Position numbers and translations under genes: made by a program
In this document: piece by piece, positions 6,797 through 15,962 of the stretch
Layout of the letters: each line of letters opens with the position of its first letter
Numbering within the stretch: the stretch's first letter is position 1
The notes under the pieces: model-generated
Told to the model about the DNA's origin: nothing
Seen by the model: only the letters and a program-made list of their open reading frames with translations
Databases searched by the model: none
Origin: a bacterium
GTDB lineage: Bacteria > Joyebacterota > Joyebacteria > Joyebacterales > Joyebacteraceae
DNA: 54,939 nucleotides
Assembly (NCBI GenBank): GCA_025774935.1
Contig: JALGZK010000015.1
Location: 1 to 54,939, forward strand
Reading direction: 5' to 3'

Positions 6797-8268
6797 CACT
6801 CGCCCTCCTTCCTGGCTCCCGGAAGCGCGGTGATGAACGCCGCGACCGCGATGATGGTGGCGACGACTCCCCAGCCACCGACGATGAGGGCCCACTTCGG
6901 GTACCCCTCGTACGGAATCTGGAACTCGTTGATGATGTTCGTCACGAGAGCCCACCCGAGGGCGAGCGGCGTGATCCACTTGACGAAGATGTCCCACCAG
7001 ATGCCGATCTTGAAGTCCGAGACCTCGTTGATGTAGTCCCTGAGTTTCTTCGTCCCGTAGAACCACCCGATCGCGACGCACTCGAGGAACCCGATGACGA
7101 CGAGGCCGTAGTTGTTCATCCAGTGGTCGACGATGTCGAGCCAGTAGAGCCCGGAGCCCGTCGCGAACACGAGACCGACGAGGAGTCCGAAGATGCAGAA
7201 CGCGCCCGCCGTGGCGCTCTGGGAGATGTTCCACTTGTCCCTGATGCCCGCGACCGCTCCCTCGACGATCGAGAACGCCGAGTCGATGCCGAGCGTGAGA
7301 AGCGTGATGAAGAACATCGCCGCGATGACAGGCGCGAAGGGCATGAGGCTCATCGCCGTCGGATAGATCACGAATGCGAGCCCGGGTCCGGCCTTGACCA
7401 CGCTGTCGACCGGGACGCCGGTCGACTGGGCGAGGTAGCCGAGGACGCTGAAGACCGCGAACCCCGCGAAGAACGCGAACCCGGCGTCCGCCAGGCTCGT
7501 CATGAACGCGTTGTTCGTGATGTCCGACCTCTTCGGGAGGTAGCTCGCGTACGCGGTGAGGATCCCGAACCCGAGGGAGAGCGAGAAGAAGACCTGCGCG
7601 TACGCCTGGAGCCAGGTCTCGGAGTTCGTGAGAGCGCTGAAGTCAGGCGTCAGGTAGTACGCGAGACCCTCCACCGCGCCCGGAAGCGTGATTCCTCTGA
7701 TGAAGATGAGGAGAAGGAGGACGGCCGGGAGCGGGACGGTGATCATCACGACCTTCCCGACCCTGAGGACGCCCTTCTTGATGATCCAGTAGATGAGCGC
7801 CCACGTGACGACGAGGCCGACGAGCACCGGCCACGAGATCGTCCCGATCTGGCCGGGGCCGTCGGTGAGCCTGAGGACGCGGTTGAAGAACGCCTGTGGA
7901 TCGTCGCACCACGGCTGTCCGAACGAGCACGCCAGGTAGTCCCAGCACCAGGCCATGATGACCGCGTAGTAGAACGAGATGGTCGTCCCGACGCCGAGCG
8001 CCCACCAGCCGATCATCTCGAACGGCGGTTTGACCGCCTTGAGCGCCCCCGGCGTCGCCTTCTGGAAGCGCTGACCGAGCGAGTACTCGAGGATCATGAG
8101 CGGAATGCCGGCGGTCGCGAGGGCGATGATGTACGGGATGAGAAACGCGCCGCCGCCGTTCCTGTAGGCCACCATCGGGAACCGCCAGAGGTTCCCCAAC
8201 CCAATGGCGCTACCGATGGCCGCCATGATGAACGCGGGCCTGCTCGCCCACCTGTCTCTATGAGCCAT
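6796..8268 (-). CDS. Neurotransmitter:sodium symporter (SNF/NSS) family transporter
   Basis: A 490-residue, roughly 12-helix membrane protein of the SLC6/NSS superfamily. The hallmark first helix SAIGLGNLWRFP lies at about residues 20-31, with GGGAFLIPY following; these form the Na+ and substrate sites in LeuT-type transporters. Family knowledge: such proteins import amino acids with sodium; those paired with MetS-type subunits include methionine/alanine carriers. It lies 36 bases downstream of cysteine synthase and is coupled to the 44-residue subunit gene, so a sulfur amino acid substrate is a reasonable inference but not shown. Confidence 0.92.
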   Translation of the reverse strand: MAHRDRWASRPAFIMAAIGSAIGLGNLWRFPMVAYRNGGGAFLIPYIIALATAGIPLMILEYSLGQRFQKATPGALKAVKPPFEMIGWWALGVGTTISFYYAVIMAWCWDYLACSFGQPWCDDPQAFFNRVLRLTDGPGQIGTISWPVLVGLVVTWALIYWIIKKGVLRVGKVVMITVPLPAVLLLLIFIRGITLPGAVEGLAYYLTPDFSALTNSETWLQAYAQVFFSLSLGFGILTAYASYLPKRSDITNNAFMTSLADAGFAFFAGFAVFSVLGYLAQSTGVPVDSVVKAGPGLAFVIYPTAMSLMPFAPVIAAMFFITLLTLGIDSAFSIVEGAVAGIRDKWNISQSATAGAFCIFGLLVGLVFATGSGLYWLDIVDHWMNNYGLVVIGFLECVAIGWFYGTKKLRDYINEVSDFKIGIWWDIFVKWITPLALGWALVTNIINEFQIPYEGYPKWALIVGGWGVVATIIAVAAFITALPGARKEGE

Positions 8269-8304
8269 GCGCCTGCCTCCCCATTGAAGACGTACGACCC
8301 TGGA

Positions 8305-9228
8305 TCACTCCGAGAATAGGTCCGTCGAAAGGTACCGCTCGCCCGTGTCCGGCAGGACGACCACGATCGTCTTCCCGCGCGTGTCCTCGCGTTCCGCCAC
8401 CCGTACCGCCGCCCACGCGGCGGCCCCGGAGGAGATGCCGCAGAGGAAGCCCTCCTCGAGCGCGAGCCTTCTGGCCATCGAGGCCGCGTCCTCGTTCTCG
8501 ACGGGGATGATCTCGTCGATGACGTCACGGTTCAAGACGTCCGGAACGAACCCTGCGCCGATGCCCTGGATCGTGTGCGGGCCCGGGTCGCCGCCGGAGA
8601 GCACCGGCGACGCGGCGGGCTCGACCGCGATCACGACGACGGACGGCTTGCGTTTCCTGAGCGCCTCCCCTACGCCTGTGATCGTGCCCCCCGTCCCCAC
8701 CCCCGCGATGAAGATGTCGACCTCTCCGCCAGAGTCCGCCCAGACCTCCTCCGCGGTCGTGCGACGGTGGATTGCGGGGTTCGCCGGGTTCCTGAACTGG
8801 TCGAGCATGACGGCGCCGTCGATCGACCCGACGAGCTCCTCGGCCTTCGCGCACGCCCCCTTCATCCCCTCGGCTCCGGGCGTGAGCACGAGCTCGGTGC
8901 CGAAGGCCTCGAGCAGCATCCTGCGCTCCACCGACATCGTGTCAGGCATGACGAGGACGACGCGGTAGCCCTTCGCCGCTCCGACGAAGGCGAGGCCTAC
9001 CCCAGTGTTGCCGCTCGTCGGCTCGACGATCGTCTTGCCCCCCGAGAGGAGACCGCGCTCCTCCGCGTCCCTCACCATCGAATAGGCAATCCGGTCCTTG
9101 ACGCTCGAGAGAGGGTTCGCGCTCTCGAGCTTGGCGAGGACTGTCGAACCGTCGGGGACGATGCGACGCAGACGCACTAACGGCGTCCCACCGATGGTCC
9201 CCAGAATGTCGTCGTGGATTCGCGCCAT
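8305..9228 (-). CDS. cysK: Cysteine synthase A (O-acetylserine sulfhydrylase)
   Basis: A 307-residue PLP enzyme converting O-acetylserine and sulfide to cysteine in the cytosol. Visible motifs are the PLP lysine in PLSSVKDR (Lys44), the substrate loop TSGNTG (71-76), the phosphate-binding GTGGTITG (178-185) and GISSGA near the C-terminus. Length matches CysK. It begins [20 protein letters not shown], as in the family. It is the first gene of the minus-strand operon that continues with an amino-acid symporter and a rhodanese. Cystathionine beta-synthase-like paralogues share the fold, but no extra domain is present. Confidence 0.93.
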   Translation of the reverse strand: MARIHDDILGTIGGTPLVRLRRIVPDGSTVLAKLESANPLSSVKDRIAYSMVRDAEERGLLSGGKTIVEPTSGNTGVGLAFVGAAKGYRVVLVMPDTMSVERRMLLEAFGTELVLTPGAEGMKGACAKAEELVGSIDGAVMLDQFRNPANPAIHRRTTAEEVWADSGGEVDIFIAGVGTGGTITGVGEALRKRKPSVVVIAVEPAASPVLSGGDPGPHTIQGIGAGFVPDVLNRDVIDEIIPVENEDAASMARRLALEEGFLCGISSGAAAWAAVRVAEREDTRGKTIVVVLPDTGERYLSTDLFSE

Positions 9229-9293
9229 GACAGGATTCTCCCAGCGAGGACTCGTCCCGGAGGCAGCCTGGCGAGCGGGTCTCCGGATGGGAG

Positions 9294-9302
9294 AATGTAG
9301 CA
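9294..9302 (-). promoter_or_regulatory. Possible extended -10 promoter for the cysK operon
   Basis: Reverse strand TGCTACATT has the TG-N-TANNNT form of an extended -10 element, about 65 bases before the cysK ATG. No convincing -35 accompanies it. Confidence 0.35.
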
Positions 9303-9377
9303 GTTACGCCGCGCGCAATCCAGAGGCAAGCGGGGGCGCGGGTGTGGGAGGATCCCGGCGAACGCCTGGGCACGAAG

Positions 9378-9408
9378 AAAGGGGCCCGAACCGTCCGGCC
9401 CGGGCCCC
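9378..9408 (-). terminator. Terminator of the C25 peptidase gene
   Basis: GGGGCCCG (9381-9388) and CGGGCCCC (9401-9408) form an 8-bp stem. In the minus-strand transcript it is followed by a U-rich tail (TTTCTTCG). Confidence 0.65.
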
Positions 9409-9450
9409 GTTCATTCTCTCGGCCTCAGCGCGACGGCCGAAGCGCCGCCC

Positions 9451-12400
9451 CTACTTGAGGAGCACCATCTTCGCCGACGAGTCGAAGCCCTCGGCTTCCA
9501 TCCTGCAGAAGTAGACGCCGGACGCCGCCTCGACGCCGCGGTCGTCCCTGCCGTCCCAGGTCGCCTCGTGGTAGCCGGCTTCCTCCGGACCGTCGACCAG
9601 CGTCCGAACCAGCCTGCCGGTCACGTTGTAGATGCGGAGGGACACCGGTCCGTCCTTCGGAAGACCGTACGACACCTTCGTCACCGGGTTGAACGGGTTC
9701 GGCGAGACGCCGCCGAGCACGTAGCGCGAGGGCACACCGAGCTCGCCCTCGTCGATCCCGGTCTGGACCGCGCCGGTCGCGCGAACGCACCAGTCGTTCA
9801 CCACGCCGAGATCGATCCCTGCGTTGTCGCTCACCCAGAGCTCCCACTCTCCGAGACAGCTCTCTCCGACGAAGTCGCTGAGAGAACCCGGACCGTCGAC
9901 CTCGAGCTCGGACGGATACCATCCGATGATGTTCTCGGCGGTCCCGCCTGTTCTGTTGTGGAGCCGAACGGTCGTGCCCTCGGGCGAAGTGAGCTCGACG
10001 ATGAGATCGCCGATGAACGTGTGCGTGATGTTCACGTAGACCTCCACCTCGTCCATCGGGAGGTCCTCGGTGAACACCATCGTGTCGTAGACGCCTCCTG
10101 GGTTGTTATCGGGAATCGAGATCCCCGGCGATTCGCAGATCTCACTGGAGGTCTGCGGGAAGAGCGTGAAGTTCACGCCGTAGGTGATCTCTCCCTCGGC
10201 GACGGCGACAGGCGTTTCGACGCCGGTCGACCAGTCGTCCATGGTGGCCGTCACCGTGTACGAGCCGGCGTACAGAGCTTCGAGCGAGTAGTGACCCGAG
10301 GCGTCCGTGTAGGCGGATGCTCCGCCAGGGCTGGCCGTCACCAGGACCCCGCTGTGGTTCGCCTGGCCCGAGAGCGTAACGTGCCCGTCGATGCCGCCGG
10401 TCGGCGTCGACTCCGGTGTCGTCAGGTAGACGATCGCGTTCTCGAGGAGGTCCATTCGGCCCGCGGCTGCGGCCGCGTAATTGAACTGGAAGAACACAAT
10501 CTGCCCGCTCGCGGGGTCCGGGTTGTCGTCGTAGACCTGAACGCCGGAGTCGCCGGGATAGCTCGACCAGTCACACACCACGTGCGCGTCGGGCGACGGG
10601 TCGTTCGCGTCCTGATCGCCGTAGCCTGAGTACGTGAACGTGATCGGCCCGATCGTGTTCGGGAAGCTCGCGACCGCGTGCGCCGGATCCTCGACCTGGA
10701 GCGTTCCGCTCGAGTCGTGGTTCCAGCCGGTGATGTGGAGCACGATGGCTGCGAACGTCGGGTAGCCGGGGTACGAAGCCGCATCGTAGCCGACCTCACC
10801 GCCCTCGACGATGATCTTCCCGCCGGCGGTCACGAAGCTCTCGAGAGAGGTTCGGTAGGTGCTGTTCGCGACCGGGCTCGTGTTGTCGCCGCTCGCCGAC
10901 ATGATGAGGTCGTAGTCGAGCCACGTCCCAGGATCGGACGACGCCGCGCTCTCGACGACCACGTCGTATCCGAGCGCCACGATGTCGGTCTGAAGCTCCG
11001 TGACGGACTTCGGGCGGTCGGTGCCGCCGTCTGTCGCGACGTCTATGACGTTCCCGGACTTGTCGATCTTGACCGCCTCCCGCGCGCCGGTCGTGTCGTC
11101 CAGGAGGAGGATGTTCGCGAGCGTCTCCTCGAGGACGAAGTCCTCGGTCTGCGCGGGAGCGCTGACCGCGACCCCTCGCGTCTGCGGTATGTGATGCCAT
11201 GCCCGCACCTTCATCTCGTAGTTGAAGTACGGGAGCGTCGCCTCGTAGTAGCCGCCGGCGGCGGCCGAAGACGTCGTCTCGTGGTAGAGCTCCATATTGT
11301 CCGAGCGGTAGATCTTGATCGTCGCGTCGAGCGGCGTGCCCGTCCCGACTTGCGTGACGGTGCCGGACACGACGCCGGCGGGAGCGAACTCCATGAAGAA
11401 GTCGACGTCGTTCGCGCCGTACTGGATGAACACCTCCTCGAAGTACGGGAGATAGCCGAACTTCGAGACGTAGACGTCGTAGTACCCGACCTCGAGATCG
11501 CCCTCGATCTCATACAGGCCAAACGCGCCGCTCACGGTCTCGAAGAGCGGCGTCGCGCCGGTCGTGTCGGCCCCGGCGGGGTATCCCTTGATCTTCGCGT
11601 CGACGATCGGCAGCCTGCTCGCCTCGTAGACCGCACCGGCCATCTGCCCGTAGACCGTGGCGACGGTGATGTCCTCGAGGTAGATGTTGAAACCCTTCTT
11701 GCCGATCGCTGCGTTGATCGTACCCGTCTCGCTCGGCGTGACGAGAAGGTCGACGCTCGTGCCTCCGGCGACCGTGCTCGCGTCGACTCCGCAGCCCGTC
11801 GCGAACAGCGTGAAGCCGGCGGTCGACGCCTCTCCGGTGATCGTGCCTTCGTAGTGGGGCGCGAGCATGCCGTAGAGGCCGATCGCGGGGACGTTCCCCT
11901 CGATGTCGGCGCTCGCGAACGACGTTCCGCCCGTTACCGGGAGGATGTCGCTGAACGCGTCGTAGTTCGTGCCGATCTCGCGTCCGACGACCGTCAGGTC
12001 CTCCCCATACTGGGGCAGCACCGTGAAGTGGGCCTCCCCCGAGCCGTCGGTCGTGTCGACGACCGGCATGATCGACCAGCCGTCGATCGTGATCGTGACG
12101 TCCGGCTTCGGGTAGCCCTCATCGTCCCAGACCGTGACCGTCACGTCCGACGACACGCTGATCGGGACGCTCGGCGGGTCGATGTCGTAGGTCACCGGGA
12201 CGATGACCTGCGCGGCCCCCGAGTACGGCTTGAAGTTGTGCTTGCTGACCCAGACCTCCATCACCCCGACCGACATCGGAGGGGTCGAGATCGTGATGTC
12301 GGCGTGCCCGGCTGCGTCGGTGTAGGCGGTCTCGTAGAACTCGCCGTCCATGTAGATGCAGACGAGAGCGCTCTCGACGGGGTCGCGCGTGAGCGTGCCC

Positions 12401-14211
12401 ACGTCGATCGAGAACGTGCTCCCGCCCACCGGGAACGCGTCGCCGAAGGTCACGTCGAACTCTCCGTAGGGGTCGGTCCAGACGTCGAGCGCAGGGTCGC
12501 CGAACAGGTTGTACATCTCGTAGTAGCGCCTTGTGGCTCCGCCGCCGGAGTAGGCCACGTAGACGTCCCACATGCCCTGGTTCAGGAATCCTCGGGTCCA
12601 GCGGTACTCGTCGCCGAACCACGCGTCGTAGACGCCCTTCTCGAGGATGTCGTCCTCGGTCCAGTACGAGTTCGCCGAAGAGCCGTAGAACGCCATCGAA
12701 CCGTACGGTGCCAGCGTCCAGGTCTCGCCGAAGCACTCGAGCGCGAAGTCGCCGGTGATACAAGCGTACGACTGGACGAGCGGCAGCATGTCGTCGTTCG
12801 TCAGAGCATTCACCTGCGACGCGTTCATCGGCGGACCGTCCGCCCACCCGTTGGTCGAGCCGTGGCCCGAGTAGGTGAGCTGGGAGATGCCGCCGTTGAT
12901 GTCGTCGATGCACTGCTGGGTCGTCGCGTTGTACGTCACCGAGTAGCGCTTGTAGCACGTGTACCCGTCCGGAATCAGCCACGTGTTGATGACGTAGTTG
13001 TGCGTGCCCTCTGAGACGTTGTAGTTGTCCTGAGAGGCCATGAACGTGGCCTCTTTGATCCAGCCGGTCCCGCTCGAGAGCGAGTAGCGGATGTAGTCGA
13101 TGGTCTTGTTCGCGAGGTGCGTGACCTGCCCCTCGGTCTGGCATGAGAAGCGGCCGATGTAGATGTCAGGCAGCCAGTCGCCTCCTCCGTCCATCGCCGT
13201 GTAGAGAAGGTCACTGGCCGACGATGACGACACGCCGGTGAAGCTCGGGATCTGCGGGTTGTCGCCGACGAGCAGGATGAACGTCGGTGGGACGGGCCAC
13301 GTGTCGTACGCGTCCTGGATGTAGTTCTTGATGGCGGTCGTCGAGACGCCGCCCGGGATCTCCGACGTCTTCGTCACGGTGACCTCGTAGCCGAGCCTGT
13401 GACGGAGACCCGCGAGCATCTGGATCTCCTCATAGAAGCTGTCGTGCGTGATGATGAGGTAGCCGATCGGGGGCTCGAGGAGGACCCTCGAATCGAAGTC
13501 GCCCGCGTTCAGGAAGTTCTTCCGGGCGAACGTGTCGAAGTCCGTCGAGGCGTAGCGCTCGAGGACCTCGTTCGTGCGGGCCCAGTCTGCTCCGTCGAAC
13601 GTGACCTCGAGCTCGATGCTCGTGAGGAGCCTCGCGGTCCCGTCCGCCGGGCTGTACTGGATCGGGCGGACCTCGAACTGGACGAACCGGTGCGCGCGAA
13701 CGCCACCGACGTCCCCGAGGATCGCCGACTCCTCAGGCCAGTACTCGGACCCCGAGTATGCTGAGCCATGAATCACGAACTCTGCGGCCTCCAGCGCCCC
13801 CTCGATCTTCTCGATCGGAGGCTGCACCGGGAGGATCGGATGGTCGATGCCGATGTCGGCGAGCGACACATCGCTGTAGGTCGCGTTCAGGACGCGGAGC
13901 ACTGGAGTTGCACCCTGCGGGATCTCGAGGTGCTCGCGGACCACCGGCAGCATGGGCCAGCCGATGTCGGTCGTGTATGCGTGGCCGTCGAGCGTGAGCC
14001 GCGTGAAGAGGCCGAGGTCGGTCTCGACGTCCTCGGCCTGAACCCCTGGAATCTCGACGGCAATCGTCGCACCCGACGGTCCGGACGACAGGACCCTCAC
14101 CTCGACGTCACCGTACGGCTCCATCGTGCCGAAGTCGACCGGGCGCGCCGAAGCAGACAGCGCAACCAGGACGAACAGCGCGCAAATAGCCGGCAATCGC
14201 GCGTACTTCAT
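9451..14211 (-). CDS. Secreted gingipain-like (C25) cysteine peptidase with P-domain and FlgD-like sorting domain
   Basis: A 1586-residue exported multidomain protease. The order is signal peptide (1-22); propeptide; caspase-fold C25 catalytic domain with FILLVGDNPQIP (311-322), catalytic His450 in YSGHGS and Cys484 in QSYACITGDF; Ig-like C25 C-terminal domain; several carboxypeptidase-regulatory-like beta domains; a glutamine-amidotransferase-like stretch starting LLLDDT; a proprotein-convertase P-domain (about 1372-1485, FIGDLIVELTSP, GEWELWVSD); and a FlgD-like sorting domain (last 100 residues: SPNPFNP, GVYFCRMEAEG, KMVLLK). The ATG at 14211 is chosen for the signal peptide and an upstream GGAGGG; the frame stays open to 14307. 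Gingipain-type proteins are exported by type IX secretion. A promoter and a terminator frame it as a single-gene unit. Confidence 0.9.
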   Translation of the reverse strand: MKYARLPAICALFVLVALSASARPVDFGTMEPYGDVEVRVLSSGPSGATIAVEIPGVQAEDVETDLGLFTRLTLDGHAYTTDIGWPMLPVVREHLEIPQGATPVLRVLNATYSDVSLADIGIDHPILPVQPPIEKIEGALEAAEFVIHGSAYSGSEYWPEESAILGDVGGVRAHRFVQFEVRPIQYSPADGTARLLTSIELEVTFDGADWARTNEVLERYASTDFDTFARKNFLNAGDFDSRVLLEPPIGYLIITHDSFYEEIQMLAGLRHRLGYEVTVTKTSEIPGGVSTTAIKNYIQDAYDTWPVPPTFILLVGDNPQIPSFTGVSSSSASDLLYTAMDGGGDWLPDIYIGRFSCQTEGQVTHLANKTIDYIRYSLSSGTGWIKEATFMASQDNYNVSEGTHNYVINTWLIPDGYTCYKRYSVTYNATTQQCIDDINGGISQLTYSGHGSTNGWADGPPMNASQVNALTNDDMLPLVQSYACITGDFALECFGETWTLAPYGSMAFYGSSANSYWTEDDILEKGVYDAWFGDEYRWTRGFLNQGMWDVYVAYSGGGATRRYYEMYNLFGDPALDVWTDPYGEFDVTFGDAFPVGGSTFSIDVGTLTRDPVESALVCIYMDGEFYETAYTDAAGHADITISTPPMSVGVMEVWVSKHNFKPYSGAAQVIVPVTYDIDPPSVPISVSSDVTVTVWDDEGYPKPDVTITIDGWSIMPVVDTTDGSGEAHFTVLPQYGEDLTVVGREIGTNYDAFSDILPVTGGTSFASADIEGNVPAIGLYGMLAPHYEGTITGEASTAGFTLFATGCGVDASTVAGGTSVDLLVTPSETGTINAAIGKKGFNIYLEDITVATVYGQMAGAVYEASRLPIVDAKIKGYPAGADTTGATPLFETVSGAFGLYEIEGDLEVGYYDVYVSKFGYLPYFEEVFIQYGANDVDFFMEFAPAGVVSGTVTQVGTGTPLDATIKIYRSDNMELYHETTSSAAAGGYYEATLPYFNYEMKVRAWHHIPQTRGVAVSAPAQTEDFVLEETLANILLLDDTTGAREAVKIDKSGNVIDVATDGGTDRPKSVTELQTDIVALGYDVVVESAASSDPGTWLDYDLIMSASGDNTSPVANSTYRTSLESFVTAGGKIIVEGGEVGYDAASYPGYPTFAAIVLHITGWNHDSSGTLQVEDPAHAVASFPNTIGPITFTYSGYGDQDANDPSPDAHVVCDWSSYPGDSGVQVYDDNPDPASGQIVFFQFNYAAAAAGRMDLLENAIVYLTTPESTPTGGIDGHVTLSGQANHSGVLVTASPGGASAYTDASGHYSLEALYAGSYTVTATMDDWSTGVETPVAVAEGEITYGVNFTLFPQTSSEICESPGISIPDNNPGGVYDTMVFTEDLPMDEVEVYVNITHTFIGDLIVELTSPEGTTVRLHNRTGGTAENIIGWYPSELEVDGPGSLSDFVGESCLGEWELWVSDNAGIDLGVVNDWCVRATGAVQTGIDEGELGVPSRYVLGGVSPNPFNPVTKVSYGLPKDGPVSLRIYNVTGRLVRTLVDGPEEAGYHEATWDGRDDRGVEAASGVYFCRMEAEGFDSSAKMVLLK

Positions 14212-14322
14212 CCAGTCCCTCCTTCGCTGGAGGGGGGCGTACCTGTCCCCCCCCGCGGGTGGTGTGTAACAGCCCTCGTTCGCGCAAGCGTACAAGTAGC
14301 GGGGCATGCGCCTCGCACATAA

Positions 14323-14351
14323 AGTATATCACATCGGTCAGAAGGTGGCAA
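14323..14351 (-). promoter_or_regulatory. Sigma70-type promoter of the C25 peptidase gene
   Basis: Reverse strand TTGCCA (14346-14351), exactly 17 bases, TATACT (14323-14328). This is one of the best promoter matches in the window; the start site would be near 14316. Confidence 0.7.
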
Positions 14352-14559
14352 CAATCGGGGCGCAGCGCGGTTCTCGGGAGGGCGGCAGTCGGCCCCGACG
14401 AACCCGATCGGGCCCGAGATCGCCCAATCGGCTCCGTTATTGCATGAAAGAGCGTCCGAGAGCGACCGAGGAGCTCGCATCGGACACGTGTGTCAGCGGC
14501 GGGATTCGGCGGAGTGCGCCCGTTCGCCGTAAGGCGGCGGCGGGAACCGCCGGAATGCG

Positions 14560-14589
14560 TTGACAGCCCGAGCGCGCGGCTCTTAGTTT
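14560..14589 (+). promoter_or_regulatory. Promoter of the nucleotidyltransferase operon
   Basis: A perfect TTGACA (14560-14565) followed after 18 bases by TAGTTT (14584-14589); the ATG lies about 60 bases beyond the predicted start site. The -10 match is weak. Confidence 0.45.
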
Positions 14590-14657
14590 CGACGGAACCG
14601 GCCGTGCGAGTGGAACGCCTCAGGGCGCCGCACGCGACGGCACTTCGAGGACCACGG

Positions 14658-15962
14658 ATGGAGCGACGCATCCACACCTCCGCCATCGCCGAGAACGACG
14701 CGTTCTACGCGTCGCTCGTCGAGACGGTCGTCGACGGCATCGTCGAGACCCTCGGCCCAGGAAGCCTCGAGGCCATCCTCATGATCGGCGCCCCCGCTCG
14801 CGGCGAGGCGACGATCATCTCCACACCCGATGGCTCGTACAGCCTGAGCGACATCGACCTCATCTGCGTCCACGCTCCGTCGGCCGACCGCAGGGCACTC
14901 GCGGCACGCCTCGGCCCGCGCATCCTGAGCCTGAACGAGGAGATCGGCGGTGTGTGCGTCGGTGTCGACGCTTCCTTCCGAACGCGTCGCGAACTCGAGA
15001 CCGTGCAGCCATTCATCTCGAGCCAGGAGATGCTCGCGTCGCCCGTCGTCGTCTGGGGCGATGAGCGCGTCGCCACATCGTTGCCCGAGCCGCGCATCGA
15101 CGACATCCCCCCGAACGAGAGCCTGAAGCTCGTCCACAACCGCATCGTTGAGCAGCTCCTCCTCTACCGCTCCGTCGCGAGCGCTCCCGAGGACTATCGG
15201 CCCGTGGCGTCGCTCCTCTACGGGACGGCCAAGCTCGGGCTGGACTCGGTGACTGCGATACTCTACCTCGAGAAGACCGTTCCCATGGGTTACCGCGAGC
15301 GAGTCGACGTCTTCCTGTACGACGTGCTCGAACGATCGCACGTACGCCACCTGCGGGATCGGCTCCACGCCTACCGCGAGGACCTCCAGGCGTGGGCGGC
15401 ATTCAAAGCGACCGGCAGCCTCGTCCCCATCTCCGACCGGTTCCGCGAGGAGCAGAGACCTCCCGAACTCGGGCGTATCGCGAGGGAGCAATGGTACCGG
15501 TACACGGAGTTCGCCGAGATCTGCTGGCGGTTCGTGCTCGGCGAGGTCGTTCGCACGAACCTTCTCGACGCCCCGCTCGACGACGTCGTGGCGTGTTACG
15601 CCGGGCTCGAGACGCCCGCCCGCAGCGGTGTGCGCGCGCTCAAGAGGCTCCGACCGGGCGCCTCCCCTCCGGGGCTCTTCTCGCCGGGTCGCGTCATACG
15701 ACGCAGCGCGTTCGCGTCGCCCCGTCTGCTGGCGTACGTGACCGGCATTCTCGCGTACGTCGCCATGGGCGACTCGTACGACTGGTGCACGGTCGGGCCC
15801 CCGATCAATGCGTACTGCCCGTTCCCGCTCCCGAAGGGCTTCGACGAGCTCGGCCTCGCCGGGAAACGGGAAATCCTTGTGGACAGGCTCTCGTTCTTCC
15901 ACGAGTCTGTGCTCCTCGGACGGGCCGTCGGTCGCGGCGATGGAGGCTCCGATGATGCGTGA
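14658..15962 (+). CDS. Nucleotidyltransferase-domain protein of unknown function
   Basis: A 434-residue cytoplasmic protein. The N-terminal third carries the polymerase-beta-type nucleotidyltransferase signature: GAPARGE (44-50) followed by LSDIDLI (63-69), matching the G[S/A]xxRGE...SDxDL pattern with two catalytic aspartates. The remainder is helical and unrecognised. The ATG at 14658 is chosen because GAGG lies 8 bases upstream and because it follows a TTGACA promoter; the upstream in-frame extension overlaps that promoter. Its stop overlaps the start of the phosphodiesterase gene, and a flippase follows. Nucleotidyl transfer to a sugar, lipid or protein in a surface-polymer pathway is an inference from context only. 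Confidence 0.75.
   Translation: MERRIHTSAIAENDAFYASLVETVVDGIVETLGPGSLEAILMIGAPARGEATIISTPDGSYSLSDIDLICVHAPSADRRALAARLGPRILSLNEEIGGVCVGVDASFRTRRELETVQPFISSQEMLASPVVVWGDERVATSLPEPRIDDIPPNESLKLVHNRIVEQLLLYRSVASAPEDYRPVASLLYGTAKLGLDSVTAILYLEKTVPMGYRERVDVFLYDVLERSHVRHLRDRLHAYREDLQAWAAFKATGSLVPISDRFREEQRPPELGRIAREQWYRYTEFAEICWRFVLGEVVRTNLLDAPLDDVVACYAGLETPARSGVRALKRLRPGASPPGLFSPGRVIRRSAFASPRLLAYVTGILAYVAMGDSYDWCTVGPPINAYCPFPLPKGFDELGLAGKREILVDRLSFFHESVLLGRAVGRGDGGSDDA

Larger units (their letters stand above)
14212..14657. other. Divergent intergenic region with two promoters
   Basis: A 446-base stretch without a credible gene. It holds the minus-strand promoter of the C25 peptidase gene (14323-14351), a roughly 105-base leader containing a C8 homopolymer near 14245, and the plus-strand promoter at 14560-14589. 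The AT-rich patch at 14319-14335 is the lowest-GC point nearby. Plus-strand frames through the region are Arg/Pro-rich shadows. Confidence 0.6.

Noticed and set aside
10678-13014. A 778-codon plus-strand frame inside the C25 peptidase region.
   Set aside because: Arg/Asp/Val-rich antisense shadow; no recognisable domain, while the minus strand has intact catalytic motifs.
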